64,000 nucleotides of DNA from Gnetum montanum (taxonomy: Eukaryota; Streptophyta; Gnetopsida; Gnetales; Gnetaceae): positions 64,045 through 128,044 of the forward strand of contig MNCI01036530.1 in assembly GCA_015680685.1 (NCBI GenBank), in the 5' to 3' direction. Below, one piece after another: positions 47,176 through 58,999 of this stretch; the stretch's first letter is position 1, and the number at the start of each line of letters is the position of its first letter. Position numbers and translations under genes: made by a program. The notes beneath the pieces are model-generated. The model worked only from the letters and a program-made list of their open reading frames with translations. It made no database searches and had not been told where the DNA came from.

Positions 47176-48330
47176 TTATTCAAATGAAGGAAGTTCCTCA
47201 TTTTCTATTTCATGAGGTATGTTTGAGACCATAATTGGGGTTTTTCTATTTTGTTGACTTTGGGCATTGTCATGATATAATGCTAAAAATGAAGGGCAAG
47301 TTTTTTCAAAATGTTTCCTAGTGTTATGAAGATAACAATAATCATCATTGATTGATGTGCTTGATTTCTTAGATTGTATGGAAACTTTATTATTATTTTG
47401 TTTTAGTTCTACTTTGTTGGAAATCTTTTGAAGTGAAGTTAATATTTGTATCATTTGGTTTTCTGTTTGACAAGTGGATGCATTAGGACTAGATATTCCA
47501 TTTGGATTTATGATGGATTAGATCAAAGATTTCAATTGATCATCACTTAAAACGATATTTGGTGGTAATAATGAAGAGGATGTGGGACCTTGAAAATAAC
47601 TACTTGTAGGTTGAGTCATTTGAAGGGGAGTGGGAGTCTAGAACAAAGTATTATTCATTGGGAAAACTTGTGGTGATAAAGGGGTAGAATGCATAGGGTT
47701 ACTAACATTCATCATCCCAAATTGAGGCTAAATGCTATTCATCAAGGTAATTTATTCCAAATCAATAGCTTTAGCCATTTCTCCTTATATTTACATTATG
47801 TTGGGATCAAAATTAATGGCATAGGCAAAGAATGGGTTGATGGTAGAGAGGTACAAATTGAGGATACCATCAAGTTGTAGACGCATCTCATTTGGCACAT
47901 AAGCAAGTTGATGGAGGAATCTTAGATTGTAATCCTAGATGTTTTTCCCAAGCAGTTTTTTCAAGCTTGTAAAATTAGTTGATGCTATGGTAGGGCTAGT
48001 GAACTTATCTAATTGAAGTAGGAACTTATTTTTAAACTCTTACCAAGAGTCGATAGAGGTATTTGGAAGCATCAAAAACTAGTGGGTGGCTTTGCTTCTA
48101 AAAGTTTTCACAAATACCCTATATGCTATGTTGTTTTGGACAATGTTATGGATGCCTAGTAAGGTTTCAAAACATTGTATATGTTGGTGGGCATCACTGG
48201 TAGGGGTTGTGGGATCGAAGAACAAATTTATGTTTTGAAGTGATTTCAAAATATCATGATAATTGGTGAAGTTAAAGGGATTACTCACCAAGGGAGTTGT
48301 GGATTGATTGGCTACAATCCTAGTTCAAGT
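47176..48330 (-). pseudogene. Element M gag pseudogene
   Basis: The N-terminal capsid piece (48079-48291) holds NPFNFTNYHDI, TSDAHQHIQCFETLLG and FRSKATH. The C-terminal piece (47176-47454) holds a knuckle-like CYLHNTRKHFEKTC, spaced C-x2-H-x4-H-x4-C where CCHC is usual. The stretch between is broken by stops. Close to P gag in sequence. Confidence 0.7.
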
Positions 48331-49023
48331 TCTTCTAGGGATAGAGCTTAAAAATTGTGAAGCTCATTGTTTTCTTAACATGAAATGATAGGTAGCTAGT
48401 TGACTAAGGGTAGGAGTAGAATCTCTTTATTGAGATGTTCTATAGGAAGATTTTCTCATAAAATGAAAACTATCAAGAACTATAAAATGCTAATAAACTA
48501 TAAAAATTAAAGAAAATAGAAAAATATTTAAATATTATTACTTTTTTTTTGAAGAAATATTGAAATTACAATATATAAAACTTGAAAGAAAAATAGAAAA
48601 TGCAGACTTTTCAAAAAAGTAAATTTAAAACTGAATAATTAATGAAAACCACCTTACCAAAGTTAGGACTAAGGTAAGGACTGCTAAAATCAAAACTTGG
48701 AAAAGTAGGTTTAGGATTTTGAAAAATAAATGACTATCACCAAGACAGGAAATAGATAATAAAGGTTTTGGGTAACCAAGAAAGAAAACTAAAATAGAAA
48801 ATTAAAAGTTCAAAGTAATTAAAATAGGAAAAATTGAGATTTGAAAAATTGTAAAGTAGATGGCTCTAAACAAAAACCAAAAATAGATGATTGAGATTGG
48901 GAAAATGAAATTTTTGAGAAATGGAAATAGAAACTTTTTAGGAATAGCAAAAAAATAGGAAAAACTAATATTTCAAAAAATGGAAAACAAAGGCTGAAAA
49001 ATAGTCCTCCTAGCACTAGAAGG
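48331..49023 (-). other. Element M leader and primer region
   Basis: A-rich on the plus strand, the reverse of P's T-rich leader, sharing the CCACCTTACCAAAGTTAGG block. Next to the LTR the minus strand reads TAGTGCTAGGAGGACT, a degraded form of the tRNA-Leu-type primer site. Confidence 0.55.
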
Positions 49024-51426
49024 TATTGATGTATAAATTTTGGGTACAAAAACACCCAAAAAAACTCATTTAGGGAGACTATTGCCTAGGGCACGTCTTA
49101 TATAGGTACAGAAACTTAGGAATAGTCTCAACTATAAAGGGCAATGTAGCATTCCAGAAAAAGTAAATCAAACTAGAGAATTGGGCAAGAAATTTAACTC
49201 AAATAATTATCTTAAATTTTAAGGCTTGATGAGAAAACAATAAAAAAACTACTAAATGTAAATTTAAAATTCTCCCTTGTCTCCTACTGTTGCTACTTGC
49301 TGTTGTTGCTTATTGCCTACTCACATTCAAAATAAGACTAGCTTCTCTTCTTCAAACCCTCACCATGTGGGAAAGAGAAGGAAGATGGTGCAAAAAGAGG
49401 GAGAGAGAATGTATCATCTCTTATGGTCATTATTGCCATCAGTTGTAGATGCATGTTTATGTTTTCTAGTTGTACATGCAAATTGCTATTTGCTAGTTGT
49501 AGACACATGTTGCTATTATTGTTGTTGCTATTTTCATTGCTACAATTACTGTTGGCTACCATCACAACTGCCCACTAGCTGCTAGTTGCTATTGATGCTA
49601 TCACTGATTTCCATGCATTGTTATTTGTGTTTTCGACCATCACTTGCCACCACTAACCACATGTTGTTCCCACCACTGATGTGCACCACCATTTACTGTT
49701 GCATGGCATCACTGTTCACTACCATGATTGCCACCATTCATGCCACTAACCTCTACTAGCTTCCATTGCCATGCACCTACTAATGCACACGTACACTACT
49801 ACCATTGATGCCATCTACAACTATTTTTATGCTCTACCTCTGATGTGCCTGCCATCGTTGATGCCTCCTACAACATCTACTTACTATGATGCTACTACAT
49901 TGAGAGCTACACATTGCTACTGATATTACTGTGACCATCAATCTTAACGTCACCGTTGTTGACATGTGAAGAGAAGGAGGTCGAGAGATCATTGTTCCCA
50001 AGTGCTATTGTTGCTTACGAACGCTACCTACATCTATCGTCATGCGCCATCATTGTCTACTGCACATGCCACCACCATGCACATGTTGCTCGCTACTTGC
50101 CAATGCATGACAATACTATTCATAGATGTTGCCACTACTGACTATCGTCCATTGGTGTTGGTCTTGACATCACATTGCCTTAGGCTGAATGTCACCATTC
50201 ACCATGCGTTGTTGTTGCTTCTCCTAAGAAGAGAGACACCAAGAGATGGGTCCTAAGAAAGCCCTTTGAATATCCTCCTCCTTCCCCCCTAGTTTGCTAC
50301 TATTAACCCTTTTATATTAGCTTCTTGCATCGACGCACGTCATCCACTACCACACATCCATAATGTAATTGCTATACTACCACTATTGGTTTCTATTAAT
50401 GGCATTGGCATTGGTATTATGTCATAATTATGAATTATGTTGGGTCTATTATGTCTATTTTATAGGGGAGTCCTGGGCCACACATGGATTGCGTTGTCCA
50501 TGATCTAGAATGATGGTGTATTCATATAATTAAATGCTTGCATGAAGCATGGTTGTATCATTGTTTATTATTAATATTATTTCATGGCTAAGACTAAGAG
50601 TGAGAGTGAGAGGAGTAGGAATTGAATGACATTGTAGCTTCAACAATTAGGTTTCTTGAGTGACCCTTTCTTGGCTTAGCCTCGGCCTTCCTTATCTCAC
50701 TTTCCTCTACCTACAACTCCAACTCTAGTTTTTATTTCCATCATGACATGACACCCTTATTTGGACTTTTCATCCTTTTAAAGAAGCTTCTTTCATGTCT
50801 TTGCAAGATTTTTGGAATAATAGAGATTGATGCTCCTGACTACCTAACACTCAAAAAAAGTGTACATCATTAATTTCCTGCTACATCTTTTGATTATTTG
50901 TAATAAACATTGAATGATAATTGCATCACATGCATCTACTCGTGTTCATTATGTGAATTTGAATCTAAGACATGTTGGCACAAATTAATGTTCTTTGTGC
51001 TTGGTGTTGCATAAATAAATAAATAAAACATTGAATAACACATGGTTAGAGAATTATGAAATGCCATGTATGCATTGTAAATCACAACTGTCTTACATCT
51101 ACTTTTTTCAATTTCATCTCTTATACTAAGCTCATAGAATCAGATTAGTTTTAGAATTAGTATTCATCAAAATTAGCATAGCACTAGTTTGAGAGGTATT
51201 TTTTTTCTATTAGCATAGCATATAGAGAAAAAGAAAAAGAAACTCTTATAGTATTGTTGATGGATGACAATAATTTAAAGGTTGCATGGTACCTCTCATT
51301 GAATGCACCCCTATGTATCATGTAATTTGTTTCTAGTAATGGATTCAAATCATGAAACTATACCCTAGTGATTAGATTAGTAAGTCATGGTCCTTGTGCC
51401 TAGCATGGGTGATGTTGGCATTAACA
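49024..51426 (-). mobile_element. Element M 5' LTR
   Basis: 2403 bases. On the minus strand it begins TGTTAATGCCAACATCACC and ends ATACATCAATA. The middle is (C,A,T)-rich on the plus strand, with scattered Cys/His/Thr-coding low-complexity frames (49277, 49956) that are not genes. It is longer than P's LTR and differs from it in the middle. Confidence 0.75.
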
Positions 51427-51431
51427 GTGTC
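51427..51431. repeat. Right target site of element M
   Basis: GTGTC, identical to 6058-6062 in tandem unit copy 1. Confidence 0.65.
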
Positions 51432-52308
51432 CATGTAGAGCATGTTTGCTAGTTTGGTGGAATCTTTTTAATTATTACCATATAGAGTTGGATCAATTTT
51501 ACTTTAATATAGTTATAGAACTTGTAGTAAACATTAAACTCTATTGATTTCTTGGAGTTGCTGATGTTTGGGAGGAGTTCCCAAGAAAAATGAAACACGC
51601 TCTTGTATCCAAAATGTATGGAGCACATAAATTTTTGTGGAAGCATCCTTCCACATAATACTAGAAAATATCAACACATTTCTAGTGAAATTGGTTTTCC
51701 ATATTTTATTTAGCCTCAAATATTCCACAAATTTCTAGTGAAATTAGCTTCCTATATTTCATTTTACCTCAAATATTTATATAGCAACTAAGAAAATATG
51801 TTTCTCATCTTTAAGTGCTCTAGATCAACATAACCTACAAGTGCACTTCTCTTTAGATAGGTAAGTATATCTTTCAATTTCTATCTTTGGATCAAGAAAA
51901 TTTAAATAAAGTTAAAAATGCAAGTAGAATTTTTTCTTTCCTTCTAGATTTGACCAATACCTTGCAAATACCTATTATTTAACCAACTTTCTTTCAAATA
52001 TGCTTAGGATTTATCTATGTCTCCTCAATTTCTATCCTTAAATGATATATAAAAGTGCAAGTAGAATTTCTTTTCTTCTAGATTTGACCAATACTTTGCA
52101 AATATCTATTTTTTAACTAACTCAATGTCTCCTCCATTGATATTAACATGGAACTTTAATTTCACACTGCTTACCCATACCCATACAACATATTAGGATA
52201 AATGAGATTTTGGAAGATTTGTGTTTAATTTTCTAAGTATTTCTAGTGCCTTGCACTTTCCTTTAACTGCATATAGAGCTTCAATATCTAATGTGATTGT
52301 TTCCTTAA
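51432..52308 (-). pseudogene. LINE 3' part: RT C-terminal and zinc-binding domain
   Basis: On the minus strand the end of a plant LINE ORF2 is visible. Next to element B comes KGKCKALEILRKLN (52193-52308), then, after broken frames, a zinc-binding-like CTCRLC with ALKDEKHIFL (near 51800-51850), and EYLRLNKIWKTNF (51534-51728). This is the usual order at the C-terminus of non-LTR RTs (RT thumb, then the C-x2-C...H zinc domain). It contains two local duplications: a block around TTTCTAGTGAAATT (51678 and 51732) and a block around TAGATTTGACCAATAC (51947 and 52079). Element B separates it from the RT core at 59100. Confidence 0.6.
52304..52308. repeat. Left target site of element B
   Basis: CTTAA, identical to 58995-58999. 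Confidence 0.85.
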
Positions 52309-53104
52309 TGATGAGCCGCGATATCGCATCAACCACGATATCGCATACGCGATATCGCAGCCCGTCGCTATGTCTATAAATAAGAGGCGGCTTTCCCTTG
52401 TTCACTCATCTAGAGTTAGTCCCTTAGCCAAACTATAGCAATTTTACCATTCCAAAGTTAGAATGATTTCCATGTGCCCGCAGTAAGAGTCTCAAAGTGA
52501 ATGGATCTTTATTCAAGAAAATTGTACCTGAGCACACATTTGTGTATGAAAATAAAGACAAACTTTCTGATAAACCTTGCAACATGTGGACTAAGATAAA
52601 TAGAAATTAATTAATGTTAAATGCTTAATTTCTTTCTTAGATAATTAATCTCTCTCAACCCTCAACTCTCCTAGTTAAGTGCATTCAGTACGAATGCTTC
52701 GAGCATGTGTGTAATGCTTGGTAACCCAGTAATGAGTAGTGTTTGGTAATCTTAGTAGCGTTGCACTGGTTCAGGGTGTGTGCGGCAAGTGGGAACAGAA
52801 GTGGGAACAGATATTGGTGCTAGGAAGATTAGAACTTAGTTAGCGAATAGTTAGTCACTTAGTCTCTTCATCCTTCCCTTTTAGCATAAGGCGTTAAAAA
52901 TATAAAAGACATAAAAATCATGTACCTCAAACTTACTTAACCATACAACCGTGACAATACAAGTAAGTCTGGGAAGACAACGATTGATTAACCTTAAGTT
53001 TTCCATTAGGGCGCGTAAGAACTTAGTCCTTGGAGTTCAACCAGATCGTTCATGAGACGCTCATATTCATATGGTTGAGTGTAGGGGTACCTCGCCACTC
53101 ATCA
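52309..53104 (+). mobile_element. Element B 5' LTR
   Basis: 796 bases. The start carries three GCGATATCGC-type palindromes (52318-52358). TATAAATA at 52375-52382 is followed by AGAGG. It ends CTCGCCACTCATCA. Confidence 0.85.
52318..52358. repeat. GATATCGC palindrome cluster in LTR B
   Basis: GCGATATCGC at 52318-52327, ACGATATCGC at 52335-52344, GCGATATCGC at 52349-52358. It lies just upstream of the TATA box. The 3' LTR has matching but mutated copies (58180-58236). Confidence 0.7.
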
Positions 53105-53105
53105 T

Positions 53106-53123
53106 TGGCGCTGTTGCTAGGGA
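53106..53123 (+). promoter_or_regulatory. tRNA-Asp-type primer-binding site
   Basis: TGGCGCTGTTGCTAGGGA, one base after the LTR end. It differs at two or three positions from the TGGCGCCGTTGCC(A/G)GGGA common in plant Athila/Tat elements. Confidence 0.75.
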
Positions 53124-53249
53124 CTTAGTTATTTGTGTGCTATGTAGAACATAGGAAATCATTCACATCGTTGGTAGCTAAAACGAACCCTTAGGGTTAA
53201 TCAAGAGAAAAATAACATAACGGTAAACAACACATCGAATAAGACTAAA

Positions 53250-54480
53250 ATGTCTTCTTCTTTTAACAAAAGCACCTCACCACCTAGGAGCAACACTAGA
53301 GACAGTCGACGGTACAACACACATAACCAAAATCTTCCAATTCCTCAACAATTCAGTGTGGTATATATTCATCATGATGAATATATACCCAAATTTACCT
53401 TTATCTTCCATCAAGACAAACAACTATGTTGGAGAGACTTGAAGGGTAACATAGTGTTGCCTCCAGACAGAGCGACCCCCAACATGCTTCTTCGTGCCCT
53501 TGCATGAATAGGCATGTTACAATTATACGCTGAGTATGTTGCATATGATTACAACGCAAGGGACTACCATCCCACAGAAGCGCAACATTAATAGGACTTG
53601 CGGCAGGAGAGTTACCACACATCTTTGAAGGGCAAAGGACCCCATAATGCTTCACCCATCATAAGTGAAATTAAGGGTGGTGAACCTATTTCAATAGGTT
53701 CTCCTCAAAATGATGTTCCCCCTCCTAACGATAGTGAGGAGGTGGTGTATCAGAACCTTCTCTCCATGACTCAAAACCCTGGTTATGATCCCCATGAACA
53801 CCAAGTGTTCAACGAGGGAACACAAACACAAGATAAGGATGAGCATTTTGATCATCATCACAATCGAGGTCGAGATCACTGAAGAGAAGGTAGGAAACAT
53901 NATTAGAATACCTACAAGGCACCAGAAAGATAACAAGATCAAGAGAATAGACATGAATAATATCCCACAATTTGAGGGGGGATACAATGCCAATCCTCAG
54001 AACCACTTATAGGAATTTCACGATGCCTATGCCTTGTAGAACATTGAGAATGAGTGGCAAAAATTAAAGTTGTTCCCAAGGAAACTCATAAAAGAAGTGG
54101 AAATCTTGTACCGATCCTTAGAACCAGAATCCATTTGAAGGTGGAGTATGATGCTAGAACTGTTTAATGATAAATACCCAAATGTAATCATGAATCCTTG
54201 GATGTTGCCATGGGTCAATATTATGCATTGCTACATTGTTTCTTGGGCCATGGTTATGCACAACGAGATCAACTACGCCATCTCATAGATGGGCTTAGGC
54301 ACGAAACTAGGAGAACCTTTGGAACATATGCCCAAGGGAGATTATCAGAGCTTAGGTCCCATGAGGTTCATAGAATATTAGAGCAAGTAGCTAAGGAAGA
54401 AGGAGAGCTACATAAGAGAGAAAGTGCAGAAGAGTACAACCGCGATCCTTCCCTCTGAAAAAGGGGAGTAAGATTCTATG
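53250..54480 (+). pseudogene. Element B gag, N-terminal and capsid part
   Basis: Starts with an ATG at 53250 (MSSSFNKSTSPPRSN...), a polar N-terminal part ending at a TGA (53505). After broken stretches, capsid similarity appears: IPQFEGGYN (near 53965), FHDAYAL, KLKLFPRKL, and then an open piece (54198-54458) with CFLGHGYAQRDQLRHLIDGL and LRSHEVHRILEQVAKEE. Stops at several points and an N at 53901 interrupt it. It would be the particle protein. Confidence 0.65.
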
Positions 54481-54570
54481 AGGAGGAGGATGAGTCACCA
54501 CTTGAAGAGTTGGTGAATAGGAAAACCTTGCCGCTCCAAAAACTAACAACAAAAGTGTCAGCTAGATCAA

Positions 54571-54981
54571 ATGTGGGACTCCTTAGATAGTAGATTTGAA
54601 ACCGTTTTAAAAATCTTAGAGGAGTCTAAGAAGCGAAGTAGTGACTATGATAAAAAGAAGAAGAGCGATTTGGACCATGCACGTAACAAAGGTAAGGGTA
54701 AAATGACCATCAGTGAAGATTTTGTGGATTCTAATACGGAAAATGATGGTGGATGTGAGATATGCCAGTATGACCATCCTAAGGGATGTTTCCCAATAAT
54801 CTCACATCTGCAAGAGTCTGGGATGTATGCACTTAACCCACAACTTAACAAATGGCAAACACCCCAATGGTTACCTTATTCTCAAGGTAACCCAAGGCAG
54901 TTCCACCAACCGCTAACATATTATCCAAGTGGAACTCCACCACAACCTATTGAACAACACCACCAGTGGCAATACCCATAG
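54571..54981 (+). pseudogene. Element B gag C-terminal part with zinc knuckle-like motif
   Basis: 136 codons. A basic stretch (KKRSSDYDKKKKSDLDHARNK) is followed by CEICQYDHPKGCF at residues 62-74, spaced C-x2-C-x3-H-x3-C, close to nucleocapsid knuckles of Athila-like elements. A Gln/Pro/Tyr-rich tail continues to about 55254 in a shifted frame. A premature TAG ends the frame at 54979. Confidence 0.65.
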
Positions 54982-55479
54982 TCATGGGGGATGCCATCAC
55001 CAAGGCAACAATACCCTTACCGGCAACCAGATCCATATGCATACTACATGCAGCAACCAATCTCTCAAAGTGACTCTATTAATCATGCAACCCCACAACA
55101 TCACTATGAAGCTTGGGAGTACTATAGGACTCCTTCTCCTAGGAGAGATATACCACATCCATACCATCCTCTGAACCCAGCTACGACTCTTACATCGATG
55201 GCTCCACTACCACTTGTTCCTGCGATGCAAGGGGAACTCCCCACTCAACCATAGCAACACAATGCTACAAGAGCTGTAAACCTTCAACCCGCTACTAGTT
55301 CTAACAACCATATAAGGAGAAGACCTTTCTTTAGAACCAACATTCTAAACAAGCTCTCACAACCACAAGTGGTTGAGCCTTCGAATGTTCCTCCATCAAA
55401 TAAGGCTTCGAAGCTCCCTTCAAACCAGCAATAGAGCTCAACGCATACAGTTAGGTTAACACATACCATTACTAACTGG

Positions 55480-55947
55480 ATTATGGTGGACCACATTCCC
55501 AGGAAATTCTTTGATCCTGGAAGTCCCTTAATCTACCTCCAAGTTGCTGGGAATGAACCACGTAAAGCTCTTTGTGACTCAGGTTCTGGAGTCAACTTAA
55601 TATCATAAGAAATGTATAAAGCCTAGAATCTACCTCAACTAAAGAAGAGCAACATTCACTTAGAGATGGCTGACCAGTCCATCACCATTCCCTTGGGACT
55701 GGTGAAGGACATTGTTACCACTGTGTGTGATTGGTCATACCCAGCTGATTTCCTAGTGATCCAAGTAAATAATGACAAAGGGGACTTCCCAATAATAATG
55801 GGAAGGGCATGGCTAAGTACCATAAATGCATTCCTAGGAATCCGTGATATTTCCTTAGAAATATCTAAGGAAAAAAATTATGGAAAGATTGAGAAGAAGA
55901 AGGTTACATGCATCACATACAGTGATACAGAGGGTGATGGCATATAG
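55480..55947 (+). pseudogene. Element B retropepsin pseudogene
   Basis: ALCDSGSGVNLIS holds the active-site DSGS (55576-55587), next to a TAA stop. After a second stop, an open piece (55666-55947) has LEMADQSITIPLGLVKDI, then DFLVI and IIMGRAWLSTINAFLGI, the typical C-terminal half of a plant Ty3/gypsy protease (the GRPWL-like loop). A stop at 55945 is followed by noncoding DNA where RT would be expected. Confidence 0.75.
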
Positions 55948-58168
55948 GAATGTTCAGCATTTCCTACATGCAATCAGTGTGCCCAAGAAGTTAACATACA
56001 AAAGTGCCTATATGTAGCAACCAAACAACAAGAGAACACCTAGTGGTTGATAGCTAATCTAGAGAGCAACTCATCAATGTGCATGGAATTAACTGGAGGA
56101 ACAACATGTGCCCATGTCGAGAGCATAGATGAATTGGAGCAAGAGTGTCGCCAACTTCCAACCCTTAATCTGAAACCACCAATTGAGGGAAGTTGGAAAC
56201 TCTTAGAAAATCCAAATGAGTAAGACCTCGCTCACTATTTTGGATCTGTCCCTTCCAACTCAGTCATGGGGGAGATGGCCACCTATGCTAATCAATCAAG
56301 GCCCTCAATTTTTTTTTAAGTTTTTATTTTACACATTTTTGTTTTACAAATTTCTTTAACTTTTTTTTACAACATCATTTATATTCTTTCATTTCTTTGT
56401 GTGTTTGTTTATTTTGTTTGGTTCATCACCTAATAAGTGCTTCTGATGGTGGTATGAACTGTATTCCATTGATTGCCAATTTTTGGTTTTTACCTTTAAG
56501 TTATGATGTTGATACTAAGGTATGGTTATTTTGATATAACAGGCAATGAGTCCACTTCATCCATACATCCATAAATTTCTATGGTCTCTCTTGGCTTGGA
56601 ACTGTACAGTCCCCTTTCTCAATAATAAGAACTATCAACGAACTGGTGACTTAGTATTTCTCAAACTAAGGAAGGACTCAAGGACTAAAAAGGGTGTAAC
56701 TTCAAGGGAACTTGATGCATTTGTGCTTGCCATTCTCTTTGGTGCTTGGATGTTTTCTTCTTGAGTCTCCCGTACCATTCCGAAGCTACTCCATTATCGG
56801 GAAGCTAAGCTAATAAAAATAATAAGTCTTTGCATAGTGTGATTCTCATGAAAAACACAAAAAAAAAATAGTGAGAATTCAAAGCACACCCCTTAGACAC
56901 AATAAGCATCTAGACTACAAGCATTGGTTATGGAACTAAACAAACATGTTTCCTCTAACTAAGGCCCTTCTCGCTTCCTACCTTCTCCTCTTTCGTTTTG
57001 TCAGAATGGTGGTGGCTCTTTGACAAAGGCATTCTTGTTACTTCAAGTGGATGGATGGGCCAAATGTATTAATGCAAAGTCACTGGATGTGGATTTTTTG
57101 AGGCTAGATTTGGAATGAGATCTACTAAGTCATATTAACCATTAATACATAAGGGGCTATACACCACCTTATTCTTGAGACTCCATTCCATTCTCTTCTT
57201 GCCATCCTTCTTTCTCCATTTTTCACCTCATTTCCAGTTATATCAGTAGTCCATATTTTGGTTGATACATCATTTTCTTTTTGGTAAACTCTTGTGGTTA
57301 AGACTTTAACTCTTATCTCCAAATGACATTCCTAGAGCCTATGGACTCTTTGAATGTGGGATTGTTAGGGCATTAAGGGCATGAGCCTGCTTTGGGGAGG
57401 ACCCAGTGGCATTCCTATTTGGTGCATTCATTAATTTCTTTCCCTTAAACATTTCTGCAATCACCAATTATTTTTTTCATTTCCATCTTTAACATCCATT
57501 TTATTGGCGTGGCTATTGTTTCTTTTTTCTCCATCTTTCTTATTCCTTATCTTTTTCCATTCTATCGCTATCGGAGGTTCACTCTCAATCATGGGGGTCC
57601 TGGTCCAATTTTTTCAATTTTCTCTTAATCCATATCCCTACACCTTGGGCAGTCACTAGTATTATATCTCCAAATCCACATTAGCCATATCACAACTTAG
57701 TCGAGGGACCTTACACTAAGGCAAGGTATTAACTGCATTGTGATTCATTTATCCTTGCTAATATCAGACTATGTTGTATGTGTAGATGGCAATCATACAA
57801 CAATGGATTGGATCTAGAGGAAACACTTGGAATAGACTGGTGCTAAAGTAGTTATGCAAGGAACAAGATTGATGGCACACTTATGGATGGACAACGAACC
57901 GCACAATCTTGGCGTTGGCAGTAGCAGACTTCTTCTCTTCTCTCTCTCTCTTCTCTCTTCTCTCTCAGCTACCACATAAGGCTAGATGTCAACTATGTAT
58001 AGTGTTCACTCTTTTTGTCATGAACACTAAATTTTATCATGTATTGTAATGATGATCCGTTCACATGTCACCCCATCTACCATTAGTGTCATTCAAGTCA
58101 ATAATCCCATACCTTCCCAATATTTTGTAAGGAACTCGAGGACAAGTTTTCATTCAATCATAGGGGTA
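55948..58168 (+). other. Element B interior without pol
   Basis: 2.2 kb between protease and 3' LTR. A 72-codon frame (56546-56764) preceded by a TTTTGATATAACAG splice-acceptor-like stretch is open but not recognised; a similar post-gag frame or env-like remnant is possible. A CT-rich tract is at 57930-57968. The last bases before the LTR, ATAGGGGTA, may be the polypurine tract. Confidence 0.5.
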
Positions 58169-58994
58169 TGATGAGTTGTGATATCGCGTACGTGATATCG
58201 CGTCAGCCCCTGCGATATCGTGTACGCAATATCGCAATCGGTCACCATGTCTATAAATAAGAGGTAGCTTTCCCTTATCCACTCATCTAGAGTTAGTCCC
58301 TTAGCCAAACTATAGTAGTTTTACCNCCCTTAAACTATAGTAGTTTTACCATTCTAGAGTTATAATAATTTCAATGTGCTCGTAGTAGGAGTCTCAAAGT
58401 GAACGGATCTTTATTCGAGCAAATTGTACCTGAGCACACATTTGTGTACAGAAATAAAAATGAACTTTCTGATAAATCTTGTAGCATGTAGACTAAGCTA
58501 AATAGGAATTAATTAATATTAAATGCTTAATTTCTTTCTTAGATAATTAATCTCTCTTAACCCTCAACTCTCCTAGTTAAGTGCATTTAGTACGACCGCT
58601 TCGAGCACGTGTGTGTTGCTTGGTAACCCAATAACGAGTAGCGTTTGGTAATCCTAGTAGTGTTGCACTGGTTCAAGGTGTGTTCAGTAAGTGGAAACGA
58701 ATACTGGTGCTAGGATGATTAGAACTTAGTTAGCGAATAGTTAGTCACTTAGTCTCTTCACCCTTCCCTCTTAGCATAAGGCGTTAAAAAGATAAAAGAC
58801 ATAAAAATCATGTACCTCAGACTTACTTAACCATACAACCGTGACAATACAAGTAAGTCTGGGAAGACAATGATTGATTAACCTTAAGTGTTTCGTTAGG
58901 GCGCGTAAGCACTTAGTCCTTGGAGTTCGACTAGATCGTGCGTGAGATGCTCATATTCGTATGGTTGAGTGTAGGGGTACCTCGTCACTCATCA
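58169..58994 (+). mobile_element. Element B 3' LTR
   Basis: 826 bases, similar along its length to the 5' LTR. TATAAATA is at 58252-58259. An N at 58326 sits between two copies of a TTAAACTATAGTAGTTTTACC-like stretch, absent from the 5' LTR, which may be an assembly artefact. Confidence 0.85.
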
Positions 58995-58999
58995 CTTAA

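Larger units (their letters stand above)
44035..51426 (-). mobile_element. Element M interior and 5' LTR: deleted Ty3/gypsy element
   Basis: Minus-strand relative of P. The polypurine tract is at 44035-44050, coding relics at 45408-48330, leader to 49023, and 5' LTR 49024-51426. The interior is 5.0 kb against 8.0 kb in P, because most of RT, RNase H and integrase is missing. The target duplication GTGTC is at 51427-51431 and at 6058-6062. Confidence 0.8.
52309..58994 (+). mobile_element. Element B: gag-protease-only LTR retrotransposon
   Basis: A 6686-base element with LTRs 52309-53104 and 58169-58994, perfect 5-base target duplications CTTAA and 7-base inverted LTR ends TGATGAG/CTCATCA. A tRNA-Asp-type primer site follows the 5' LTR. 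The interior holds gag and protease relics (53250-55947) but no RT, RNase H or integrase in the 2.2 kb before the 3' LTR. The layout fits a non-autonomous Athila- or Tat-like element (TR-GAG type) that would depend on a partner for replication. Confidence 0.85.

Noticed and set aside
49277-50256. Cys/His-rich frames of 60-100 codons as candidate peptides.
   Set aside because: They sit in M's 5' LTR, which is rich in TGC/CAC/ACC triplets. No signal-peptide or cysteine pattern is conserved in the matching 3' LTR.
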